Below are positions 10,901 through 21,629 of a stretch of 64,000 nucleotides of DNA, in pieces. A program made the translations under genes and the position numbers. The notes under the pieces were generated by a model, which saw nothing but the letters and a program-made list of their open reading frames with translations, made no database searches and was not told the DNA's origin. The DNA is from Adiantum capillus-veneris (Eukaryota; Streptophyta; Polypodiopsida; Polypodiales; Pteridaceae). Each line of letters begins with the position of its first letter. The first letter of the stretch is position 1. The stretch is taken from contig CM043953.1 in the NCBI GenBank assembly GCA_014529385.2, positions 73,249,872 to 73,313,871 on the forward strand, read 5' to 3'.

Positions 10901-11549
10901 TATTTGCACTCTCCCTAGAGAGTCAAGGGAATAGGATATTGTAGAGATTGGGGGAGAACCCTAAGGATAAACGTAATCATGTAAATCGTCTTCATCATTA
11001 GAGGCACCAATGTTTACTAAGAAGGTCACTAGACGCCTATAGTCATCTTGCTCAAGAGGGTAGTCTTGTGCAATCTGGGTGACGTCCTCTACTAAGTATG
11101 GATCAGTTGTGGTCAAGAGACGTATCAACCATTCTAATTCCTCGAAATTCCTCTCACATGCTAAAGTACCTACCAAATCCCATTCACATGCAAGCATCGG
11201 GTAGACTATGTGAAACACTTGTGCAAAGTAAAGAGGGTACCTCTCACCCAAGGCAGGAGTGGATGACTCTAGCGTACTAGCCATATCTGTACACACAGGT
11301 AGATGATAGTTAGAGTGCAAATATTACAAGGGTCGTGTCCTTGTGCATAATGTGTTTTTATGATTTTGTGTTATGTATAGAACTCGTAGGTTTTCAGATT
11401 TTTGTTCGGTGGCTCTTGCTCTTTTACTTTCTTATTTTTGTTTTTTGTGAGTATAAGGCTTTATATATACATTCCCTAAAATTGGAAGATTGAGAGGTCA
11501 GAGAGGAAGGTTGAGAGGCATGCAAGTGAATGATGGATGTCAGCAAACA
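10900..11549 (-). repeat. 3' LTR of element P (left limit uncertain)
   Basis: Minus strand begins TGTTTGCTGACATCC directly after the polypurine tract. A TATA box (TATATATAAAG) is at about 11461-11473, 80 bp into the LTR. The partner 5' LTR is absent, so the far end cannot be set by comparison. Confidence 0.55.
10961..11320 (-). CDS. Unrecognised acidic 119-residue ORF downstream of the LTR TATA box
   Basis: ATG at 11320 (or an internal ATG at 11284) to a stop at 10961, lying 145 bp downstream of the TATA box of the P LTR on the same strand. The product is acidic, with several hydrophobic helical stretches (YFAQVFHIVYP, EELEWLIRLL) and an acidic tail (DEDDLHDYVYP). I recognise no family. It could be a leader ORF of the retrotransposon transcript, a remnant of the flanking sequence, or chance. 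Confidence 0.3.
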   Translation of the reverse strand: MHSNYHLPVCTDMASTLESSTPALGERYPLYFAQVFHIVYPMLACEWDLVGTLACERNFEELEWLIRLLTTTDPYLVEDVTQIAQDYPLEQDDYRRLVTFLVNIGASNDEDDLHDYVYP

Positions 11550-11564
11550 CTCCCCCCTTCCTTG
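11550..11564 (-). other. Polypurine tract of element P
   Basis: CAAGGAAGGGGGGAG on the minus strand, immediately before the TG of the LTR and a few bases after the stop of the 3' ORF. Confidence 0.8.
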
Positions 11565-11579
11565 GGTAGATCACACCTT

Positions 11580-12911
11580 TTAGAATGATGTCCTCACCTT
11601 TTGAAACCAATTGTTCCAGGTTATTATAGGTGAAGGCTTTAACCAATAGTTTTCGACCTCCCTATGCGTTTCATCTAGTTGCAAGGGTGGTAAGGTACTC
11701 TCCCATGATTTTATTTGCAACGTTGTTGTAGGTGGTGAATTTCCAACGGGAGGTGCAAACTCTTCTTTGTTTGTATGGATATGTACAATGGTAGGTGGAG
11801 GTTGTGTCAAAGCTTCTATTTCCATATAGGAACTACATGAAGAGCAAGAAGCTTCGTTTGACTTCCCTGTTCCTGAGCTAGGTAGAACAAATCGTTCTTT
11901 CTTCTGTATCCAAACTAGCTCTGGAGTGGGTGTGTAGCATTCTGTGATTTTTTTCTTTCCGTGATTGTCAATTCGTTTTGGAGCTACAGGATTGTGCTCA
12001 CATGGGTCAGGTGACAGGTAAGAGCATAATTTATGTTTTGGCACCCAGATTTGATCATTTCCTTCATAGTAGCCTTGGGCTTCCAATTATATTTTGAGAA
12101 TCCAACGCAACGTTTCTTTACATTTCTTGGGGCAAGTGGGACGTCTCTTACCAGGCTCTTGTCTTTGAGCACTAGCTATGGTCGCTAAAGAAGCTTTAGG
12201 GACCCACTTGTATGTTTTCTTTGTTATATTAGGATGGGTCTTGTGTGTCTCGAGCTTTATTTCAACTACAGCAGTTGAAGCTCTAGAGAGTTGGGCTATG
12301 GGGACATATGGTTCAACCTCTTGGACATGCAATGTTTTGGGTTTTATTTCCTTAAGAGGCAATATCTCAGGGATTATGGCTTGAGTGGCAAGTCTAAAAG
12401 TTGGTTTCTACGTTGTGACACCCCTAGTACCCCAATCAATAGTGCATTTGGTGGCTATTATCCACATGCGTCCTAGGTTTATATTACTCTCCATAGTTCC
12501 AGCAGGCATGACCAAAAAGTCTTGAGCTACAACCCCATTATCATTACTCACAGAAGTGTGTCAGATTCCAAAAACCGCAATTTTTTTCTTGTTGATACCC
12601 TTGACTTGGATAATACTCTCAGATAGAGATGGCTTCCCTAACTGACACCACACCCCATATGATAGAAGATTATACTTAGCACCCGTGTCCAATAAGGCGT
12701 TATATAGTACTTTTCCATAGGTGCTATTTAGTTCAATAGGGTATTGTAGAGGTGTGTCAGAGTTCAACCAATCATCCTCTGTTTCAACATGGAATGCATG
12801 TGTAACTCCAGGGTTGGCCTCTCGTTGGCGTCTTATGTGTTGTTCTCGCTCTTTAGCCTCAACTTGAGTTTGTATCTTCTTCAATTCTGTTTGTGACTTG
12901 GTTGCCTTTTT
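11580..12911 (-). pseudogene. Extra 3' ORF of element P with a second retropepsin-like domain
   Basis: This frame is the same as the integrase frame and is separated from it by one TAA. It runs about 440 codons with three further stops (TGA near 12561, TAG near 12412, TAA at 12087). In order: a charged helical segment (KKIQTQVEAKEREQHIRRQ); a retropepsin-like fold with LLDTGAKYNLLS (Asp codon 12687-12689), DFLVMPAGTMES and INLGRMWI about 75 residues later; then two WVPK motifs flanking an AQGYYEGNDQ stretch; then a proline-rich tail. A normal protease is present upstream of RT (DGGAGVSI, about 16990), so this is a second copy of the fold. I know of no standard plant gypsy lineage with this arrangement. 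Function is unknown. Confidence 0.65.
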
Positions 12912-14170
12912 TTAATGGATGGCACGTAGTTCCTGTTGGCTTAAAGGATCATAGTATCTTTTAAATTTGCTCCCATTGAGGAATCCAATGGTTTCAACTC
13001 CATCAAGAGTCTCCACATGAATGGTTCCTTGTGGGGTGATTTCACATACTCTATACGGTCCTTTTCCCGCATATTTCAACTTTTTCTTTTTGTTACGCAC
13101 TCCATACATAAGGACTTTATCACCAATATTGATATCCTTGTTCTTTAGATGACGGTCAAACCATTTCTTCCTCCTATCTTTCTCCACAAGTGCTTTTTGC
13201 ACAGCAAATTGCCTTTCTTCATATAACCTCTCAAGTATATATAAGCGCTCAACTAAAGGGTTACCATCCCAACCTTCTTGTGAAGCTACGTGCAGACTAG
13301 GAATTACAAACTCCCATGGCATAACTTCTTCTTGGCCATACACCATTTTGAATGGTGTACAATTAATAGCCACTTTGTAAGAAGTACGATAAGCCCATAG
13401 GGCTGAAGTCAGCTTCAAATCCCGATCTGTGCGATGAGCTTCCACTGTTTTGGTCAAGATAGAGATTAAGGTCTTGTTGGTACTCTTAGCTTGGCCATTT
13501 TCTTGTGGATAATAAGGTGTGGACTTATGGTGAGCTATCATGAAGTTGGTAGTGATTTCTTTTATCACTCCATTTATAAAATAAGTGCCATTGTCACTCA
13601 TAATCTCAAAGGGACAACCAAATCTTGTAATAATGTTCTCAAAGAGAAACTTGACAGTTGACCTTGCATCAACCTTACGTGTTGCCTTAGCTTCCGCCCA
13701 CTTTGTCACATAGTCAGTGGCAACGATAATATATCGAGATTGAGTCCTACGAGCTGCCGGACTAATTGGGCCTACGAAGTCCAAACCCCGTTTTTCAAAT
13801 GGTTGAGTCACTTTAATAGGATGTAAGGGCATCCTATCCTTTCATTGAGTTATCTTGTAAGGTTGGAATTCATCACATCATTTTGAAAAAAGTGATGCAT
13901 CCTTGAATAAGATAGGCCACCAATAGCCTGATTGAAACACCTTTCTAGCCGTTAGTTCCCCTGAGAAATGTCCTCACCGGCTATACCCATGTGGGCTTCT
14001 TGTAGTATGTATAAATACTCATCCTCACGGGCACAACGTCTAAGAATATCATCCTTCCCTAACCTGTAGAGAGTTCATGCAATGAGAGAATAAGGTTCAC
14101 ATTCTTTTAACAGTTTTTGAGCTATTTCCTTACGAAGCTCTTTGGGTGGAAAACGATTAACTAGAAAGTT
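12912..14170 (-). pseudogene. Integrase of element P
   Basis: The ORF at 12912-13832 (306 codons) carries the catalytic core: LDFVGP, MSDNGT and PQENGQ give the D, D and E residues. A C-terminal basic domain (RRKKWFDRHL, VLMYGVRNKKKKLKYAGKGPYRV) follows. The upstream zinc-binding part (13832-14170) is broken by stops and frameshifts but still shows HMGIAG and a CDEFQ cysteine. No chromodomain follows; the extra retropepsin ORF occupies that position. Confidence 0.85.
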
Positions 14171-14179
14171 CACAATCTT

Positions 14180-15640
14180 CTAACTCCATTCAGGAATGGT
14201 CTTGACTAGAAATAAGGAAGTATCGGGCAATTCATCATCGACTCTAATAGGGGCTTCACCATTAGATATGCGAGACAAATAATCCGCCATGATATGTCTT
14301 TTACCAGGTCTCACCACAACGATAAAATCAAACTCAAGGAGAATTAACAACCATCGTGTAATTCTTCCCGTGGAACAATGTTTATTTACTAGATACAACA
14401 ATGCTTGATGATCCACATAGAAAACAAACTTGTTTGGCAAGAAGGTAGTAGTGAAATCTCTTTACTACATAAATCATAGCTAAACCTTCTCGCTCTATAG
14501 TGGTGTAGTTTCTCTCGGCATCATTCAATTGACGACTTGCAAAGCTAATGGGGTAGTCCAGTTTCTGTTCTCCTGGTTGAGCTAGAACACACCCAATATC
14601 AAAGTTTGATGCATCAGTATGCACATGGAAAATTAAATTCCAATCGGGAATTCGTAGAATAGGAGTGCTAGTCAAGGTCTTTTTCAATGATTTATAAACA
14701 TGGTCACACTTTGTGGTCCAGTGAAACTCAATAAGAAGTTTGTACAATGGACGAGCTATCTCGACAAAGTTTAAACTAAATCGTCGGTAATAACCAACAT
14801 GGCCCATGAACCTTTGAGCTCCTTTATAGTTTGCAGGTGATGGCAATTCAACAATGGCTTTAATTTTGCTCTCATCTGTGGAAATCCCATTTTTGGACAC
14901 TTTATGCCCTAAAATGACTACATGTTTAACCCAAAATTGGCATTTGAAAGGGTTTAAGGAGATGCGATACAATCTGCACTTCTCAAACACTTTTCGTAAG
15001 CATGATAGATGTTCTTTTCAAGAGGAATAAACACAAAGGTCATCTAAGAAAGCTTCGCAAAACTCTCTCAAATATTCTCTAAAAGCAGTGTTTATTAATC
15101 TTTGAAAGGTAGCAGGGTCATTGGTTAAGCCAAAAGCCATAACACGAAATGCGAACACTCCAAATTCGGTTACAAAGGCTGTTTTAGCTTGGTCCTCTAG
15201 CGCAATTGTGATTTGATTGTAGCCAGAGTACCCATCTAAAAAGCTATGAGCTTCCTTTCCTGCAATTAAGCGCATGTTCTGAATACGGCAAGAGGTAATG
15301 GTCCCTCCTAGTGGCGGCATTAACCTTCTTGAGATCCACATACACTCTGAGTTTCCCATTCTTTTTCAGCACAATAACTATTGGAGACACCCGTTCTGAG
15401 TGCTCAATAGGGTATATGAATCCGCATTTGACAAAATTTTCAATCTCTTCTTGAACAATCTTTGAATACTTAGGATTCATTGGGTAGGGTCGTTATTGAA
15501 ATGGTTTAGCCATGATATTCATGGGGATTGTGTGTTGCACCACGGAAGTTTGAACACCTTTCATATCATGATATGTCCAGGAAAATATATCCTTGAATTC
15601 CTTGAGAAGTTATTTAAGTACACACTCCTCAGTCTTTGTC
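14180..15640 (-). pseudogene. Reverse transcriptase and RNase H of element P
   Basis: Three overlapping broken frames. RT begins about 15640 (SWTYHDMKG, then IPMNIMAKPFQ and RPYPMNPKY), continues with IEHSERVSPIVIVLKKNGK and DGYSGYNQI, and has the catalytic FLDD (EAFLDDLCVYS) near 15030. RNase H follows with VHTDASNFDIGCVLAQ, EREGLAMIYVVKRFHYYL and ADYLSRIS. At least two frameshifts, near 15018-15360 and 14382-14440. One RNase H domain is seen; I did not find the second archaeal-type RNase H of Tat elements. Confidence 0.85.
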
Positions 15641-16090
15641 AGATCTTGGGCAATGAAAACAGGTTTGGACTCTTCTCCTGGGTCTGCTAACTCTATTTCC
15701 TTAACTATCACTGGACCGTCATAAACTCCATTGCTTCCATCGATAGGTTTTTTTTGAGCCTTTGTATACACAACCTTACGTTCCTCTATGGTGTAGGATT
15801 TGAAATGTTTAGGTGCAGGGTGTAAGTCTGTGGGATCCTGTTGTTCTGTGGACTGTGATTTCAGTCTTGATTCCTTTTGTTGTTAATCATCAATTGAAAT
15901 TGACTCTGAGGACAGCTCAATCTAGCTGTGCGATGTCAATGGGTTGTGGACTACATCACATAACGCTTTGAAGGTATTCACCCCAGTTATATACCAACTT
16001 CCGATGAGCATCACATGCCCCTATATAATTAAGCCATTCTGTGGTAGATTTCTTTTCATTTATTCTAGCACACACATTTGCTCGATATCG

Positions 16091-17205
16091 TCACCTCTTA
16101 TATCTCTGACTCTTCTTATCTAATTTTTGATTACGGTCGATCTCTAGTGAAGAGTCACTAGATGAATCGCTACGTGTGCCTTCTGCTCCCTTGGATAGAT
16201 TGTCATCTAGGGTACCACTGGGCCCTGAATGGTTTGTCCCCACATTTGCACTAAGATTTAACTCAGATTCTTCATCCTCAGAGTCAATTTCAATTGATGA
16301 TTCTGACCCAAAATCGTGTGGGCTATAGTCTTGTGAGACGCTACTGGTTCCAATGCCAGTCAAACCTTCATCTTGTAGATCATCAGAAGCTATATGCATT
16401 GCTTCTAGCATGTTTAAGGGTACGAGTGGTGGCATTTCATCCCCCTCAGGTGTTATCCAGGTCGTCCCCCTGTTTCCCCAAGTGTCTATGGTTGCTGCTA
16501 AGTGGACCCAATCCACATTGTCCGACTCAATCATCCCAGGTAGTACATCCATATAAGGAGAATCTTCCCCAACATCAATGTCCATTTTACAGGTGTAAAA
16601 ATACTGCAATGGGACCGAGTGAACTGTGGTGTCAGACCTATGATCAATTATAAACCTGTTTCCTAGAGGATGTGCTCGATCAGTTACAAGATCCACTCGA
16701 ATGACAGAATCTTGGAACTGCAAGTAGACATGGTTTTTAGACCAGTCATGCACCATTTTTGCTTCCCTCATGAAGGACGTCCTAAGATCATCTCAGATGT
16801 CATAATGTGCGTGGAGAAATCCATAACAATGAAGGTATTTTTTATTTTATGTCCAAAGACCTTGATCTTGAGATCTTCTAGCATCCCAAAAGGTTTAACA
16901 ATAGACCCATTGGCCATCTTTACTACTATGGTTGTGGTCCCAAGGTGAGGTCTTCCCATAGTTTCCCATCAATTTTTAGTCACAATGCTAACCCCAGCAC
17001 CACCATCAAGGATTCCCTTCGGAGTTAATCCCTTGGTAGTGATTGGTATGGTTGCATTGGATTCATCGCCCTGAAAGTATTGTCCCAACTTGTTAACAAG
17101 TATTTCTACAACAAGGTTCTCATCTAGGTTGGGTTGTGGATCTAGGTGTTCCTCCTCTTGGCATCTCCCTAGCTCCATCCATCTGTGCAAATTGTGGTAG
17201 CCCAA
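16091..17205 (-). pseudogene. First (ordinary) retropepsin of element P plus acidic linker
   Basis: Frame pieces at 16969-17205, 16768-16959 and 16091-16771. GILDGGAGVSIVT carries the active-site Asp, and SEMILGRPSWMREAKMVHDW is the C-terminal ILGR hallmark. The DGG form instead of DTG/DSG is common in plant gypsy proteases. An acidic serine-rich linker (DSESSIEIDSEDEESELN) follows and separates it from RT. Confidence 0.75.
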
Positions 17206-19700
17206 CCTTCAGCTCTCCATTGAGGAAAGCTTGAAGAGCTAAGAATAGCTCAGGGTCTCCATATAGTTTGGACGTGATGGTGGTTCTAACTTCTGAAGCG
17301 ATGAAATCCATCAACTTGGCAATGTTTAACGACACCTTTTGGGCTTCAGTCCCTTGACGTGGGGAAGATGGGATCTCCACTTCTTTGATAGGGCCAGGTA
17401 GTCCCTCTGTAAACATTATTTCCAACAAGAAGTGAGTATGTCCACTTTCCCACGACTTTAAGTCACTTTCTTCTTGGATGACACTAGGTATGGCTAGGGT
17501 TCTATGGACTTTGTGAGGTTGTTGTTGTGTAGGGCACAATGTGTCTGTAATCTGGATCTGCCTAGGTGCTGGCTCTAGATCCCTTTGGGTATCTTCTACC
17601 AAACTCCTTAATTGCTTGACTCTCTCGATCTCCTCTGTAGGGTTTGGGTAAGTTCCTATTTTCTTCTTGGGTCGTGGCCATTGTGGCTCATGACGATCTT
17701 TCTTGTTGGTTTATTTCTTAGTGGTCATTTTGGTCTCCATGGTTTCACTTGAATCAGAATCCTCTTTAGCGTCGTTTATATATACGGGGTTGTCACCAGT
17801 CCCTATGCTGGTCTTTGAACTGAGGTCTGACTTCGCTACTTTTTGCAATCTCTTCCTTCGTGTTTTCTTCTTCTTCTGAGATTGGGCAATTGATTTCGTG
17901 TCTCTTTCTTCAAGAACATAATTTTGTTTTTGGAGCATCGATCGTGTTAGTACGTTTACTGGTTCCACATGTGTACTTTGTGATGGCTCCTTGGTAACCT
18001 CAATCATGTTTACTGGCGTGATCTTTGGTGCATTTGGATTATTTGGACATTGGGCAATCAAATGATCTATGCCACATTAATTACACATGAGTATCGGCAT
18101 TGTAGACATGCTCGCTTGATTGGTTTGCATTACTGTGGCGTTATTTTGTAGCCTAATAGGACACTCGACTACACGATGTGGACCTCCACACTCATAGCAT
18201 TGAAGAGACGGTCTCTTGGCAGCGTAATTGATATTTTGGCCTCTTGCAGCAAGAGCAGCTACTTGATAGACAAGTTTGACTTGTTCCCAATAGTCCTCCA
18301 TGTAGTATTGTGGACTTTCTTCAAGCGCATCAGTCCATAGGCAATATTAGGGTCTATATCTTTCTCACAGCCTTCCAAACAAGCAATAGATGACTCACAA
18401 CTCACTTGATTCACAGAAGTGATTCTCGGATGTGGTGGTTGCGGTCCTAGCACTGGAGGTGGTAAGGGTGTTGTTTGAACAACATGTTGGACCCTAAGGA
18501 CCATGTGTTGTGACATTTGTTCAAGAGGTGGGGTCGGAATCAATGCAAGCACTTGAGGTGTGTCTGTCCATGCTAAGGTTGGTCTATTGGCCATCGCGTG
18601 CTTAAATACTATGCAATCCTTAGCTTGATGACCATACCTCCCATAGGCATTGCAATTCCCATTGAATTTTACTCTAAAAGTAGGGTATTCATTGGTAGTA
18701 TGTGGACCATAGCATACTGAACACCATTGTTGCTCCCTTCTTGGATACATATGATTCTTTTGCGGAGCACAATTGTCTCTTAGACTCTTTTGAATGGCCT
18801 TGGTGAGATCTGCTAAGGTCATCTTAGATATCTTTGGCTCCGTAGCAATAGGCTTTAGGGTCATTGGCTGATGCCTCGCTGCTTGCGAGCTAGTAGATTT
18901 AGGCTCAACAAACACTCTTTCTCCTTGAATCATTAAATTATTCTCCAATTGGATCGCATTGGTGGTGATTGCTTCCCAAGTGGTGATACCTCTAATGACT
19001 AGGCCATTGTAGATATCCTCATGTCGTAATCCGCTAATGAATCTATCAAGCAATTGATTATTATTGAAGCACTCATTTGGATTACAATGAGAATTCAAAT
19101 GCTTCAAGTGACTAATAAATTCTCTCACCGACTCTTCTTCCTCTCGTTGGGCTTTCTAGAGCTGAGAGGCTACACCCCAAAGCACTCCCTCTCGTATGTA
19201 TTCTTTTAAGAACAGTCTCCTAAGATTATGGTAAATCGTTTTTACTTCCACCCTTAAGGTTCTATACCAATCCCCAGCCTTCCCACTTAAGGTTAGGCTT
19301 AAAGCATTACTCTTATGCAGGTCATTGTGTTCTCCTAGAGAATCGCATATTTGTTCAAACACTTCGATATACTTTCTCACATCCATGTCTCCATTAAATT
19401 TTTGTGTGAGCTTGGCTATTTATACTGCCTTACTTCTAGGCTCTCTATCAGGCGTGTTACACATATTCTCAAAAATAGATCGACCGATGGTTTGAGCAAA
19501 TGCTGCCAAATCTCCTAAATAAGTAGGTATAATGGCCGCAGGTGCAGGTGCTCCTGAAACTACATGTGGAGTAGGTATTGGCATTGAGCTTGGTGCATAG
19601 GAAGCCCTTGGGTTCCAAGTTTGGTACGGTGTTGTGCCATGTGGTGGCCCAAAGTTCATATGTGTGGCCCTAGGCATAACAGACATCGGATGTGACATGC
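17120..19700 (-). pseudogene. Gag of element P with four zinc-knuckle motifs
   Basis: From the N-terminus (about 19700): a proline-rich start, the gag core (VRKYIEVFEQICDSLG, LSLTLSGKAGDWYRTL, EYIREGV) and a second part through 18259. Two adjacent knuckles read CSVCYGPHTTNEY and CNAYGRYGHQAKDC, each missing one cysteine. About 130 residues later a second pair reads CYECGGPHRVVEC and CN-stop-CGIDHLIAQC. The stop stands where CAA is expected. A lysine-rich nucleic-acid-binding stretch (KKKKTRRKRLQKVAK) follows, then a linker toward protease. Confidence 0.75.
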
Positions 19701-19769
19701 TAATGCTAGCCGGTATGGTCCATTGAAATAAGAGCTTGGGTGTTGTGGTTGTGGAGCATCACCAATGCC

Positions 19770-20162
19770 AATAATGTCAAGCTCGTAGCAATCACCAAGC
19801 TTGACTATGCCATGCATGGATGCATAAGAGGAAAACCACTCTCTATGCTGTGTGACATGAAAACTTGCATTAGAATCAAGAATCCAATTATGTGCATAAC
19901 TCTCATCTTGTGCAACCAAAACATCTGGAGTGAGATCTGAAGTGAAAATGAGAACATCTGAGGGATCTGTTGTTACCTCTGCATGAATCTCTATTGGCAT
20001 AATGTTCATCGCTGGAGGAGGAGCATCCTCTGCTGTAGTGGTAGGTATGGGAGACTCAACCACATTGAGCTCCTCAATCTTTACTGTACTTTTGCCTTTG
20101 CGAGATTATCCTTTTGCATGTTTTTCTGATCTCTTAGGAAACTGTGAAAATCCTTTTTGTAA
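19770..20162 (-). pseudogene. Copia F, protease segment
   Basis: WILDSNASFHVTQHREWFSS is the copia protease active site (DSGA expected; here DSNA, so inactive), followed by GIVKLGDCYELDIIGIGD. Toward lower coordinates homology ends at GIGD and gypsy P gag begins. Toward higher coordinates it continues, across inserted gypsy A, with the F gag at 34225. Confidence 0.75.
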
Positions 20163-20544
20163 TGTCATAATAATTAATATCTAATTCTCCTAAATGATTT
20201 TCTCATGTTAAACTGATCATTTAATATGGGGAAGTGCCAGGGGAGAAAACGCTAGAATATTGGCTAAGCTAGCAGACCGGCCATAGTATGGATCCAAAGG
20301 AGGGAAAATAGGGATCCAAAAGGGGGTCCATCTGCAAAAGAGCAATGTGCACCAATGGGCTTAAAAAACCCTAAAGTTCAGCCCATTAAGACTTCCAAAA
20401 TGCTAAGGTTCCAAAATTCAAAGGTTCTGTCCAAAGGTCAAAAGCCTAGGGAAATTGGATTCTTTCTGTGTATCCCAAAAGTCTTCAACCATCCCCGCAT
20501 AGGAGAGGGCGAGCCCTAGAAGTAGGAGATGAGAGAGAAACTCA

Positions 20545-20547
<3 letters not shown>

Positions 20548-20604
<57 letters not shown>
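20548..20604. repeat. (CA)n microsatellite in the 5' LTR of A
   Basis: About 28 CA units. The matching position in the 3' LTR (32979-33064) is a compound (CT)n(CA)n repeat, so the tract predates integration and changed length since. Confidence 0.95.
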
Positions 20605-20605
<1 letters not shown>

Positions 20606-20842
20606 GCTTCCTTTAAACAAAGGGAATGACAGACACATGTCAGCTTCTTAGCCCAAATGTCCACAACGTGTACTCAGTTCCTATTGGATGGCCTTGGAGG
20701 TGGACCAATGAGAATTAAGCTAGAGTAAATCTAGTTTAATTAATTTAAAAACACTTAATAAAAGAACCAATAAGAATTAAGCTCTCTAGAAGACTATTGG
20801 ACAGTCTCCCAAGGGGTCCAATGAGCATTCAACAGCCCAATG

Positions 20843-21629
20843 CTCGGGGGATTCACTCTATATACAAAATGGGATGCCACTTGCGAGAAAACTTTGATAA
20901 AACCCCTATATATGACTCATATTAGGGAATATGACCCCCCTTTCTACGCTTATACAACAATCAATGCAAAAAATTATCATACCCCTATTTATCTTACATA
21001 TAAAATTTAGGTCTCACATGATCTAACTGAGTAAAACTAGTCAAAGAGCATGTAGCATAGTGCCTCGCAGTGTACTAAGGAACCACTTATATAGATAACT
21101 AGATGTACCCTTAATGTGTCTTAGTTTGACTTTCAAACTATGTGCCCGTTCAACCTACACTCTAGCTACTCCTCCATTACTCAAAAAACCATGATTATAT
21201 AGTTGTGCTAGGTTCTACGTGCAAATTTTTATCTATGCAAACTCTTTATAGCTTTCATCCTTCAACAAATGAACTATAATCTCAAAACACCAATTGATAC
21301 AAAGCAAGTGATAGTTCTTTCATGTAACTTTGTAGATATTGACTTACAAGTTCAAGGGAAGACTCTTTTGGAAATCCATGATTTTGAAACACAAAAACTT
21401 CCTCTCATTTTTTCCTTTTCTCACTTCTCCCCCCCCCCCACACACACACACACACCACCACCACCACCACCACCACCAATAAATATGATACCCCCTCCCT
21501 TATTTTTAAGCTTGGGAGATAAATTTTTGGGGGCTTGCCCCTAACTTATACGCTTATGTAACTTGTAAAGAACCCCCCCTCCCTTGCACTTACGTTGTGC
21601 GGTAAGTTTTCTATGGTGAATCCCCCGGG
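20843..21629. mobile_element. 787-bp non-autonomous DNA transposon in the 5' LTR of A
   Basis: Ends CTCGGGGGATTCAC and GTGAATCCCCCGGG are inverted repeats (13 of 14 bases). The 9-bp repeat AGCCCAATG flanks it (20834-20842, 21630-21638) and is single in the 3' LTR of the same element (near 33291), an internal empty-site control. The 9-bp duplication suggests a Mutator-like relation. There is no transposase. It contains C-rich and CA/CCA microsatellites at 21429-21478. Confidence 0.85.

Larger units (their letters stand above)
10900..19770 (-). mobile_element. Ty3/gypsy element P, 5' end lost
   Basis: Minus-strand order is gag (zinc knuckles), protease, RT, RNase H, integrase, an extra retropepsin ORF, polypurine tract and LTR. 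The 5' end is missing: at about 19770 its gag abuts copia protease sequence with no LTR between them. Most stop codons fall where CAA, CAG or CGA is expected and frames are otherwise long, so the element decayed mainly by point mutation. The left limit of the 3' LTR is not fixed. Confidence 0.8.

Noticed and set aside
14180..14990. Second, archaeal-type RNase H in element P (Tat lineage signature)
   Set aside because: Only one RNase H domain can be traced between RT and integrase; the extra 3' ORF matches a retropepsin, not an RNase H.
20418..20603. ORFs of alternating C and V across the CA repeat
   Set aside because: Artefact of the microsatellite in the LTR; same for 32923-33123 and 62414-62656.
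21269..21544. 91-codon ORF with a proline/threonine run inside the 787-bp element
   Set aside because: Driven by the C-rich and CCA repeats, with no conserved domain; not evidence for a transposase.
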